A stretch of 64,000 nt of DNA, taken from the NCBI RefSeq assembly GCF_003439125.1, contig NZ_QSUU01000002.1, forward strand, positions 70,611-134,610, in the 5' to 3' direction. The position numbers were made by a program, and so were the translations under genes. Below, piece by piece: positions 14,466 through 22,355 of the stretch. The notes under the pieces are model-generated. The model was given only the letters and a program-made list of their open reading frames with translations. It ran no database searches and was not told the DNA's origin. The stretch comes from Collinsella sp. OM04-5. GTDB taxonomy: Bacteria > Actinomycetota > Coriobacteriia > Coriobacteriales > Coriobacteriaceae. Every line of letters starts with the position of its first letter. Position 1 is the first letter of the stretch.

Positions 14466-17465
14466 CTATTTCTTAAGAAGGTACGAATAGTTGTCGCGCA
14501 CGGCCCTGATGGTCAGGCGGACGGCCTCGGGAAGACCGGTGTTGACGGCATCGACCGAGACGGTGCGGACCGTGCCGGCGACGCGGACTTTAAAGTGGTC
14601 CTCGTCCACAGCCAGGAAGCCCTCGTTCTCGGAGTTCTCCATGTCCTGCTCGCTCCAGAACAGGGTGAGCTTGTCCTTATAGGGACGACCCTCCTGGTAG
14701 GGGCAGAACACGGCGCAGTTGCCGCACTCGTTGCACATGCCGTCGACATGTACCACCTGATGCTTGGCCAGGCCCGGCACCTTAATTGCCACGTTGGCGC
14801 GGTTGGGGCACACGTCGCAGCAGACCTCGCACACCGAGCCGCAGCCCAGGCAGCGGGTCTTGGTGCAGTTGCGCTTGTCGCGGCACAGCGACCCCTTGCG
14901 CTCGTAGCAGGTGTCCTCGCGACCGGCCTGCTCGTTGCAGTCGGCGTACTTGTTAAAGTCCACGCCGGCAATGGCACGGGCGACCTCGGCGGCGTCGGCG
15001 ATAGCCTCGACCACGGTAGCAGGACCGCGGCGGCAGTCGCCCGCAGCCCAGACGCCCTCTACGCCGGTGGAGGTGGCGGCAAGACGACCGCGGCGGTCGT
15101 GCTCGACGCCCGCGGCATCGTACAGGCTGGCATCGATGCCCTCGCCCACGGCGCAGATCACCGTGGTGGCGGGAAGCTCAACGGTCTCGCCCGTGGCGAC
15201 GGGGCTGCGACGGCCGCTTGCATCCGGCTCGCCAAGCTCCGTAACATCGCAGGTCAGCACGGCACCGTTGAGTGCCTTGGGCGCCAGCAACTCGCAGAAC
15301 TCAACGCCGTCGGCAAGAGCAAAATCGAGCTCTTCCTCGTCGGCGGGCATCTGCTTCTTGGTGCGGCGATACACCAGGCGCACGTTCTTCACGCCAGCCA
15401 GGCGCTTGGCCACGCGGGCCGCGTCCATGGCGGTGTTGCCGGCGCCAATGACCACGACGTCCTCGCCCAGCTCGAGCTTCTCGCCCTTCTTGGCGGCCTC
15501 GAGGAACTCCAGCACATCGAGCTCGGCACCCTCGCCCAAGCCCGCAGAGCCGGGCATCCAGGCACCGGTGGCCACGACCACGTCGGTAAAGCCCTGGGCC
15601 TTGAGCTCGTCAATGGAATCAACGCGAGCGTTGAGCTGCACCTTGGCGCCAAAGGCCAGGCAGAGCTCGGCGTCGTGGGAGATATCGTCGCTCGCGATAC
15701 GGAACTCGGGGATTACGTGACGGACCACGCCGCCAAGAGAGTCGCGGGCCTCAAAGATGGTGACGGGCACGCCGGCACGCGTCAGGAAGAACGCCGTCGC
15801 CAGACCGGCCGGGCCGCCGCCGATAACGGCAACGTTGCGCTCGCCGTCGTTGGCGACGGCCTGGGCGCGCAGCTTGGGCAGCACGGCGGTCATGGCCTCG
15901 CGGGCGGCCTTGAGCTTGCTGGCGCGGATCTGGGCGCCTTCGGGCTCGTAGAACGCACGCTCGCAGGCACGGCCGCAGGGATGCGGGCAGATGGTGCCGG
16001 TAATGAACGGCAGGGCGTTGCGCTCGATGATGATGTTGAGTGCGTCCTCGTAACGGCCCTCGTCAACAGCCGCCAGATAGGCGGGAATATCCTGCTGGAT
16101 GGGGCAGCTCGTGCGGCACGGCGTGGTAAAGCAGTCGGAAAGCGGGCTCTTGCCGGCGACCTTGCGGTCGGGCAGCGGGCGCAGCGGCTTCTTATAGAGC
16201 GGGTTGGTGAGCGAGTCGGTCTGGATCGCGGTCACGGCCTCGAGAGAGACGCCCGCGAACGGCTTGCCATCCAGGTCGGTAAACTCGCCGGCCATCTGGC
16301 TAAAGCGCTCGTAGCCACCGGGCTTGAGCACGTCGGTCGCCAGGGTAACGGGCCAAATACCGGCATCGTACAGAGCGCGGATGTTGTAGACCGTGGCACC
16401 GCCGGAGTAGCTGATGCGCAGCTTGCCATCGAACTGCTCGGTAATGCGGCGGGCGGCCTCGATGGTCAGCGAGAACAGCGAACGGCCGGACATGTACATC
16501 TCGGTAGAAGGCAGCTCGTTCCTCGTCACGTCGACGGGGAACGTGTTGGTCAGCTTGACGCCAAACTCCAGGCCGCGCTCGGCGCACAGGGCAATCAGGC
16601 GCTCGAACATGGGCACGGCGTCGGCCCACTGCAGGTCCTCGCGGAAGTGCGTATCGTCGAAGACGATGTAGTCAAAGCCCAGCTCATTCAGACGCTGGCG
16701 GGCAAACTCATAGCCCAGCAGCGTGGGGTTGCACTTGATGTAGGTGTTGAGGCCCTTCTCGGTGATCAGATAGGTCGCGATGCGCTCGATCTCCGCTGGC
16801 GGGCAACCGTGCAGGGTAGACTCGGTGATAGAGTTGGAGACGCGCGCCGGAATGGACTCGACAAACGCGGCATCGACATGCTCAAACTGGTCCAGATTGG
16901 CGAGCGCCCATGTGCGACACTCGTTCCAGACGTCAGATCCGCTGGCGTCCTTCATGCCCTCGATGTAGGCGTCGACCTTGGGGCTCTTGATGCCCTCCAG
17001 GTCATAGCCCACGGACATATTGAAGACAAAGCCGTCCGGGCTACCCAGGCCGTACTCGCGAGCGATCAGGTGGCAGGCGAACCATGCCCTCACGTACTCG
17101 GCAAAGGCCTGCGGAACCTCGAGCTCGGTCGACCACTCGCAGTTGTAGCACTCGTCCTGCGCCACAATGCAGGGCTTGTTGACGCAACGGGAAAGCTCCT
17201 CGCCGTCCATAACCTGGACGGTCTTGAGCTCAAAGAAGCGAGAACCGGCCACATAAGAGGCCACGATGTTCTGGGCAAGCTGTGTATTGGGGCCGGCGGC
17301 CGGGCCAAACGGAGTCTCGATGCGCTCGTCAAAAATGGGAAGCGCGCCCTCCTGGTTGGTCGTGGCCATCTTGCGCACGCCAAAGACGGCGCCCTGAGTC
17401 TTGTGCTCCTCGATGATCCAGTTCATCAGCTGCGAAAACGGGATCGGCCTCATGATGTCGCTCAT
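14466..17465 (-). CDS. ygfK: YgfK, putative selenate reductase-like flavoprotein
   Basis: 999 aa from ATG 17465 (GAGGAG upstream); the longer frame to 17588 lacks a ribosome-binding site. The N-terminal half is a dihydroorotate-dehydrogenase-like barrel. The middle is a GltD-like module with a Cys cluster (CFTTPCRTSCP), an FAD motif VAVIGGGPAGLA and a second nucleotide motif VVVIGAGNTAMDAA. The C-terminal part has two more Fe-S regions (CLGCGSVCEVCC and CNECGNCAVFCP). YgfK is required with SsnA and Xdh in bacterial purine degradation; the exact reaction is uncertain. It probably connects NAD(P)H to the ferredoxin encoded next door. Confidence 0.93.
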   Translation of the reverse strand: MSDIMRPIPFSQLMNWIIEEHKTQGAVFGVRKMATTNQEGALPIFDERIETPFGPAAGPNTQLAQNIVASYVAGSRFFELKTVQVMDGEELSRCVNKPCIVAQDECYNCEWSTELEVPQAFAEYVRAWFACHLIAREYGLGSPDGFVFNMSVGYDLEGIKSPKVDAYIEGMKDASGSDVWNECRTWALANLDQFEHVDAAFVESIPARVSNSITESTLHGCPPAEIERIATYLITEKGLNTYIKCNPTLLGYEFARQRLNELGFDYIVFDDTHFREDLQWADAVPMFERLIALCAERGLEFGVKLTNTFPVDVTRNELPSTEMYMSGRSLFSLTIEAARRITEQFDGKLRISYSGGATVYNIRALYDAGIWPVTLATDVLKPGGYERFSQMAGEFTDLDGKPFAGVSLEAVTAIQTDSLTNPLYKKPLRPLPDRKVAGKSPLSDCFTTPCRTSCPIQQDIPAYLAAVDEGRYEDALNIIIERNALPFITGTICPHPCGRACERAFYEPEGAQIRASKLKAAREAMTAVLPKLRAQAVANDGERNVAVIGGGPAGLATAFFLTRAGVPVTIFEARDSLGGVVRHVIPEFRIASDDISHDAELCLAFGAKVQLNARVDSIDELKAQGFTDVVVATGAWMPGSAGLGEGAELDVLEFLEAAKKGEKLELGEDVVVIGAGNTAMDAARVAKRLAGVKNVRLVYRRTKKQMPADEEELDFALADGVEFCELLAPKALNGAVLTCDVTELGEPDASGRRSPVATGETVELPATTVICAVGEGIDASLYDAAGVEHDRRGRLAATSTGVEGVWAAGDCRRGPATVVEAIADAAEVARAIAGVDFNKYADCNEQAGREDTCYERKGSLCRDKRNCTKTRCLGCGSVCEVCCDVCPNRANVAIKVPGLAKHQVVHVDGMCNECGNCAVFCPYQEGRPYKDKLTLFWSEQDMENSENEGFLAVDEDHFKVRVAGTVRTVSVDAVNTGLPEAVRLTIRAVRDNYSYLLKK

Positions 17466-17539
17466 AGTGAGCTCCTCTCTGTAACGCCCGGCGAGACCGC
17501 GCGGCGGGCGCAAATACGGTGTAGCGCTAGCACAGCGCC

Positions 17540-17597
17540 GGCGACCCCGCGGAGGTCGCCTATACGCGCGTCGGATGCGGCGAAACATCTGACGCGC
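17540..17597. repeat. Two hairpins between ssnA and ygfK
   Basis: GGCGACC/GGTCGCC (about 17540-17560) and GCGCGTCGGATG/CATCTGACGCGC (17566-17597, one mismatch). Neither has a T-run. They may stabilise or process the operon mRNA. Confidence 0.5.
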
Positions 17598-17613
17598 GCA
17601 AATCTACTTGTAA

Positions 17614-18969
17614 TTAGTAGGCGCGATCGTTGAGCGTGCTCCAGAGCTTCTTGGACTCGGCCATGGTCCACGCGTTGATCTTGTCCTCATCAATGCCAAC
17701 GAACTCGCGATCCTTGTACAGGACGCGGCCGTTGATGATGGTGGTGCGGCAATTTTTGCCCATCATGCCAAAGAGCATGTGGCCGTCGATGTTCTCCTCG
17801 CTCAGCGGCGTAAAGGGCTTGTAGTCCATAACGATGACGTCGGCGGCAGCACCGGCCTCGAGCACACCGAGCTTGCGATCGAAGTACTTGCTCGCCATCT
17901 TGGCGTTGTTCTCGAACAGCATGGTCATGGCCTCGCACCAGCCCACGTTGGGCATGGCGGCGTTGTGGCGCTGAATGATCAGGAAGACCTTGAGGCTCTC
18001 GAGCATATCGTGGGTGTAGGCGTCGGTGCCCATGCACACGGGGATGCCGCGGCGGAAGAACTCGAGCACGGGAGCGCAGCCCACGGCGTTGCCCATATTG
18101 GATTCGGGGTTGTTGACCAGCCAGGTGCCGGACTCCTTGACGATATCCATCTCGGCGGGCGTCACGTGGATGCAGTGGCCGAGCATGGTGTCGGGACCCA
18201 GCAGATTGTGCTGCAGCAGGCGCTCGACGGGGCTGATGCCACCACGGTTGAGACGGGAGTCCCACACGTCATTCATGCCCTCGCACACATGGATGTGGAA
18301 GCCGGTCAGGCCGTTGTTGGCCTCGGCCATCTTGTCCATGGTCTCGTCCGAAAGCGTAAAGGTGGCGTGACCGCCAAACATGGCGGCGATCATGTGATTG
18401 TCGTTATCGCGACGCTCCTTGGCGGCCCACTGGGCAAACTCGGCGTTCTCGGCAATGGCCTGGTCGCATTTTTCCTGGCCGCGGCGGTCGGAGACCTCGT
18501 AGCACAGGCACGAACGCATGCCCAGCTCCTGAGCTGCATCCTTAATGGTAAAGAGGCTGCCTGGGATCTCGCAGAAGCTCGCGTGGTGATCGAAGATCGT
18601 TGTGACGCCATCGCGGATGGAGTCCAGAATCGTGGCATAGGCGCTGGCCTTGGTGCCGTCGAGCGTCAGGTTGTCATCGATCTTCCACCACTGCTGCTCA
18701 AGATTCTCCAGGAAGTTGGTGGGGTTGCAGCCCTTAATGGCAAGGCCGCGAGCCAGACCCGAGTAGATGTGGGTGTGGCAATTGATGAGTCCGGGCATGA
18801 TGAGGTTGCCCTGGGCGTCGACGTACTCGGCATCCGGGTACTTGACCTTGAGCTCGCACTCGGGGCCCACTTCGACGATCGTATCTCCGTCAATGGCGAC
18901 CGCACCGTTTGGAATAAACGGGGTCTGAGCGTTGCGGGTAAAAACGGAACCGTTAGCGACCAGAAGCAT
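17614..18969 (-). CDS. ssnA: SsnA, amidohydrolase of purine catabolism
   Basis: 451 aa from ATG 18969, with AAGGGAG upstream. It is a metal-dependent amidohydrolase of the chlorohydrolase/guanine-deaminase type. CHTH gives the metal-binding H65 and H67; further ligands are in FHIHVCEG, LGHCIHV and MGTDAYTHDM. SsnA occurs with YgfK and Xdh and likely hydrolyses a ring-derived intermediate or deaminates a purine; the substrate is inferred. It lies between the permease and ygfK on one strand. Confidence 0.92.
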   Translation of the reverse strand: MLLVANGSVFTRNAQTPFIPNGAVAIDGDTIVEVGPECELKVKYPDAEYVDAQGNLIMPGLINCHTHIYSGLARGLAIKGCNPTNFLENLEQQWWKIDDNLTLDGTKASAYATILDSIRDGVTTIFDHHASFCEIPGSLFTIKDAAQELGMRSCLCYEVSDRRGQEKCDQAIAENAEFAQWAAKERRDNDNHMIAAMFGGHATFTLSDETMDKMAEANNGLTGFHIHVCEGMNDVWDSRLNRGGISPVERLLQHNLLGPDTMLGHCIHVTPAEMDIVKESGTWLVNNPESNMGNAVGCAPVLEFFRRGIPVCMGTDAYTHDMLESLKVFLIIQRHNAAMPNVGWCEAMTMLFENNAKMASKYFDRKLGVLEAGAAADVIVMDYKPFTPLSEENIDGHMLFGMMGKNCRTTIINGRVLYKDREFVGIDEDKINAWTMAESKKLWSTLNDRAY

Positions 18970-19116
18970 GGATGCTCCCTTCAACATCAGAGGCGGGGTT
19001 TGACACCTCTGACATGGCGGAGTGCGAAGCGCCGGCCTACACCGGAAACGGGCCCTCTCCCGTCAACGCTTCACCAAAGGGACAAACCCTTTGAAGTGCG
19101 GCTTGACGCCGCATGA

Positions 19117-19148
19117 CGTCGGCGGACGAGGCGATGCGTCCGCCGACG
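19117..19148. repeat. Perfect 12-bp hairpin between permease gene and ssnA
   Basis: CGTCGGCGGACG / CGTCCGCCGACG with an 8-base loop and no T-run. Two smaller stems precede it: CAAAGGG/CCCTTTG and TGCGGC/GCCGCA. A processing or stability element is possible, or weak termination of the permease message. Confidence 0.5.
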
Positions 19149-19164
19149 AATAGCACCGAATTGG

Positions 19165-20559
19165 TTACTTCTTGCTCTCGGGCAAGACCAGATCCACGGC
19201 AGCGTCCTTGGCAGCATCGATGTGCTGAGCCACGACCGGCGTCTGCGGAAGAATCAGGTTAAGGACGATGGCCATGATGGCGGTGGGGGTTACGGCATTG
19301 GAGCCGATGACGGTGGACACCCAGGCGGGCATACCCTCGCCGGCAAGGCAACCGCTGGCCATCCAGATACCCAGGCCAAAGACGACGGAGGTACCGACGA
19401 TGGTGGTAGTGCGCTGCGTGAGGCCCTCGCGGGTGAACATGCGCACGCCGTTCATGGTAATGGTGCCAAAGACGCCGACGGTCGCGCCGCCGATGACGGG
19501 CTGCGGGATAGCGGAAAGGACGGCAGAGAGCTGCGGGAACAGACCGGCGATGGCAAAGACGGCCGCGATGATCACAAAGACCCACTTGTTGACGACCTTG
19601 TTGGAGCAGATGATGCCCACGTTCTGGCCAAGGGCGCTGGTGGGAAGACCGCCCAGCAGGCCGCCGACCATAGAGGTGAGGCCCTGGGACACGATAGCGC
19701 CGGAGAGCTCGCGCTCGGTGGGCATACGGTCGATGGAGCCCAGGCAGGCGGCGGAGACGTCGCCGATAACCTGGATGGCAACCATGGGGAACACGACGGC
19801 GAGGGTAATGCAGACCTCGGGATCAAACTCGAGCGCATAGGGCATGAGCTTGGGAAGGGCGAAGACCTGAGCGGTGGCGACGCTTGAGAAGTCGATCATG
19901 CCAAAGGGGATGGAGACGATCATGCCAACGATCATGCCAAAGAACACGGATCCCAGCTTGAGCGTGCCCTTGCCAAAGTTGGCGAGCGCAAAGACCACGG
20001 CGAAGGTGATAAGAGCGACGCACCAGGCCTGCGGGGTGCCCCACAGTGGCGTACCCATACCGCCGGCCATATACTTGACGGCCGTGGGATACAGCGAAAC
20101 GCCGATGGAGAAGATGACCGTACCGGTCACGACGGGTGGGAACAGCCACTTAATCTTGCTGTAGGCCAGACCAAAGAGGACCGCGACGGCACCGCCGACA
20201 ATCTCGCCGCCCAACAGCGCGCCAAAGCTAAAGCCCGAGGCGCCCATGGCCTGCAGGGCCGGGAGGAACGCGAACGAAACGCCCATGACGATGGGCAGGC
20301 CGCCGCCGATGCGACGGAAGGGGGCAAAGGCCTGAAGGGCCGTGTCGATCGCCGAAAGAATGAGCGCGACCTGGATGATGTCGGTGCTCTGCTGGCTATT
20401 AAAGCCGTAGACGCCGGCCATGATGACAGCCGGGGTGATGATGCCGGCAAACGATGCCAGTACGTGCTGAAGGGCACACGGGATCATTTCCTTAACGGGA
20501 GGCATGCCTTCACGAGTGAACAGGGCTTCAGTGCCGTTCGTAACCGTCTCCTGGGTCAT
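19165..20559 (-). CDS. NCS2 nucleobase permease, xanthine/uric acid type
   Basis: 464 aa, with 12-14 hydrophobic helices. The NCS2 signature LGQNVGIICSNKVVNKW and the VIGDVSAACLGSI region are present. Family members are proton or sodium symporters for uracil, xanthine or urate. The cluster argues for urate/xanthine uptake (UapA/YgfU/XanQ group). The start ATG 20559 has GGTGG five bases upstream. It heads the minus-strand run leading to ssnA, ygfK and xdh. Confidence 0.9.
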   Translation of the reverse strand: MTQETVTNGTEALFTREGMPPVKEMIPCALQHVLASFAGIITPAVIMAGVYGFNSQQSTDIIQVALILSAIDTALQAFAPFRRIGGGLPIVMGVSFAFLPALQAMGASGFSFGALLGGEIVGGAVAVLFGLAYSKIKWLFPPVVTGTVIFSIGVSLYPTAVKYMAGGMGTPLWGTPQAWCVALITFAVVFALANFGKGTLKLGSVFFGMIVGMIVSIPFGMIDFSSVATAQVFALPKLMPYALEFDPEVCITLAVVFPMVAIQVIGDVSAACLGSIDRMPTERELSGAIVSQGLTSMVGGLLGGLPTSALGQNVGIICSNKVVNKWVFVIIAAVFAIAGLFPQLSAVLSAIPQPVIGGATVGVFGTITMNGVRMFTREGLTQRTTTIVGTSVVFGLGIWMASGCLAGEGMPAWVSTVIGSNAVTPTAIMAIVLNLILPQTPVVAQHIDAAKDAAVDLVLPESKK

Positions 20560-20910
20560 TTGACCACCAATCCTCGAAATAGTTGTTTTCGCATCTAACG
20601 CTCTATTGTGACGCAGTGCGGGGTTGAGGTTGTGCCTTCGTTGCATATCGTATTAAAGATGATTCTCATTCTCAATAATAATTTTTTGTTATCAGACTAT
20701 TCTTCAGCTGAGATAATGCATTTCCGCAGGTCAGGAAAGTGTCTGGTCAAAATAGCATCTAACTTTTCTTTTGGTCAACCGTTTACCGCCAAAATCATAC
20801 CGTTCGTCTGCATTACGTCATGTACCTGCGGATATACGAGATGATGAGCAGCGTGTTACCATGAGAAAAAATTGTTATGAAACTTCCGCTTTCACCCAAA
20901 GGAGTTGCCC
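20560..20910. other. Divergent control region between permease and regulator genes
   Basis: An AT-rich 351-bp gap in a GC-rich genome, as expected for promoters. TGGTCAA occurs twice (near 20742 and 20772). TTGAGAATGAGAATCA on the minus strand (about 20659-20675) resembles a Fur box but is weak. No -35/-10 pair is convincing. Confidence 0.4.
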
Positions 20911-21567
20911 GTGAACGAGACCGTACGTCGCTTTTTGCCGATGGTCGATTTCCTGGAGCAGATACTCGGTAAGAACAGCGAAATCGTGCTGCACGATTTC
21001 TCGGATCCCGACCACGCCATCGTCGATATTCGCAACGGCATCGTGAGCGGCCGTAAGATCGGCGGTCCCGCCACCGATCTGGCGCTCAAGATCATGCACG
21101 ACCCCAAGTATCGCGACCTGCCGTTTATTACGGGCTACGAGGGGCGCGGTGCCGGCGGCAAGACGTTGGAGTCCGCGACGTTCTTTATCCGCGAGGATGA
21201 CGAGATCGTCGGTATGCTCTGCGTCAACACCGACCTCTCGACCGTACGCTCCATCAACGCCATGGCGCAGCAGCTCATGGCGTGCTTCGACGCAGCGCCG
21301 ACGCGCACGGAGCCCGCCCCTATCGAGGTCGAAAGCCTTTCGGAGTCCACCCAGGAGCTCATCGACCGCAGCATTGCCGAGTTGCTGAGCGCGCGCGGGC
21401 TGGATGTAGCGTCGCTTGGTCAGAACGACCGCGTGGACGTCATTCGCCACCTCAACGGCAACGGGGTGTTCATGCTCAAGGGCGCCGTGGCCTGCACTGC
21501 CACCGCGTTGGGCATCTCGGAGCCCAGCGTGTACCGCTACCTGCAAAAAGTCCGCAAGGAGGGCTAA
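20911..21567 (+). CDS. YheO-type PAS/HTH transcriptional regulator (permease-side)
   Basis: 218 aa from GTG 20911, with AAAGGAG upstream. The N-terminal YheO PAS domain carries SEIVLHDFSD, SGRKIGGPATDL and IVGMLCVNTD. The C-terminal HTH reads VAC.ATALGISEPSVYRYL. It is paralogous to the protein encoded at 4376. It is divergent from the permease gene, so control of the uptake and oxidation operon is likely; the ligand may be a purine or breakdown product (inference). Confidence 0.85.
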   Translation: MNETVRRFLPMVDFLEQILGKNSEIVLHDFSDPDHAIVDIRNGIVSGRKIGGPATDLALKIMHDPKYRDLPFITGYEGRGAGGKTLESATFFIREDDEIVGMLCVNTDLSTVRSINAMAQQLMACFDAAPTRTEPAPIEVESLSESTQELIDRSIAELLSARGLDVASLGQNDRVDVIRHLNGNGVFMLKGAVACTATALGISEPSVYRYLQKVRKEG

Positions 21568-21612
21568 CGAGCAAAATGGAGCGCGGCTCCACAAGCGATT
21601 CGTCACCTGACA

Positions 21613-21650
21613 AAAGACCCTGCAGCTCGCACGCGCTGCAGGGTCTTTTT
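21613..21650 (+). terminator. Bidirectional terminator between regulator and ridA
   Basis: GACCCTGCAG / CTGCAGGGTC stem with T5 on the plus strand and an A4 run on its left, so it can also stop minus-strand ridA transcripts. It lies about 50 bp after the regulator stop. Confidence 0.85.
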
Positions 21651-21679
21651 GCATGTCATGTTTAGTTGTGGTCAACGCC

Positions 21680-22057
21680 TTAGAGAGCGGCGACGACCTC
21701 GATCTCGACCAGACCGCCAGCCGGAAGAGAGGCAACCTGGAAAGCGCTGCGCGCGGGGAACGGGGCCTCGAACTTGGAGGCGTAGATCTCGTTCACGGCG
21801 GCGAAGTCGGCAATGTCAGCCAGGTAGACTGTGGTCTTGACGACATCGGCAAAGGTGGCGCCGGCAGCGGTCAGCAGGGCCTCGACGTTAGCAAGGGACT
21901 GCTTGGCCTGGGCCTCGACGCCCTCGGGCATCTTGCCAGTTGCGGGATCGATGCCCAGCTGGCCGGACAGGAACACCATGTTGCCGGTCTGGATACCAGG
22001 GGAATACGGGCCGATGGCTGCGGGTGCGTTATCGGAAGACACGACGGTCTTGCTCAT
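21680..22057 (-). CDS. ridA: RidA-family enamine/imine deaminase
   Basis: 125 aa from ATG 22057 (AAGGAG upstream); 51 extra codons of open frame upstream are not used. YjgF/RidA hallmarks are AIGPYSPG near the N-terminus, the catalytic Arg in PFPARSAFQV and the C-terminal VEIEVVA. RidA hydrolyses 2-aminoacrylate and other reactive enamines. It lies beside the purine cluster, and DpaL releases aminoacrylate, so a detoxifying link is plausible though unproven. Confidence 0.93.
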   Translation of the reverse strand: MSKTVVSSDNAPAAIGPYSPGIQTGNMVFLSGQLGIDPATGKMPEGVEAQAKQSLANVEALLTAAGATFADVVKTTVYLADIADFAAVNEIYASKFEAPFPARSAFQVASLPAGGLVEIEVVAAL

Positions 22058-22355
22058 GTTTTTCTCCTTACAAGTAAAAGGGAACGGGAGCGCGGCGTTC
22101 ACACCGGGAGGCACAGTTCGGTCTGAACACCGCGCTTGATTGGGATAGTACTCAAGGTGTCCGCGCGATGCAAGATTATTATCACGTTGCGAGAATATTT
22201 TATCGCCCAACGGTTTCCCCGGACCGCTGAACGGTTCTCATGTGAAGCAGCCAGTCCAAGCTGCTGAAGACTTTATCCCGCTTAGAGCACGGGCATCGCC
22301 TGCCGCGACGGCACCACTATACTTTTGATTATCTGAGCATTTTGAAAGGCAGGAT
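22058..22355. other. Divergent gap between ridA and the U32 peptidase gene
   Basis: TATACT at 22318-22323 is a possible -10 for the rightward gene; no clear -35 accompanies it. Nothing else is recognised. Confidence 0.35.

Noticed and set aside
11809..17633. Long plus-strand frames (893 and 1012 codons) opposite xdh and ygfK
   Set aside because: Shadows of well-supported minus-strand genes with Fe-S and flavin motifs.
20659..20675. Fur box upstream of the permease
   Set aside because: Only a partial match, and no iron-related gene is near; kept only as a remark in the gap entry.
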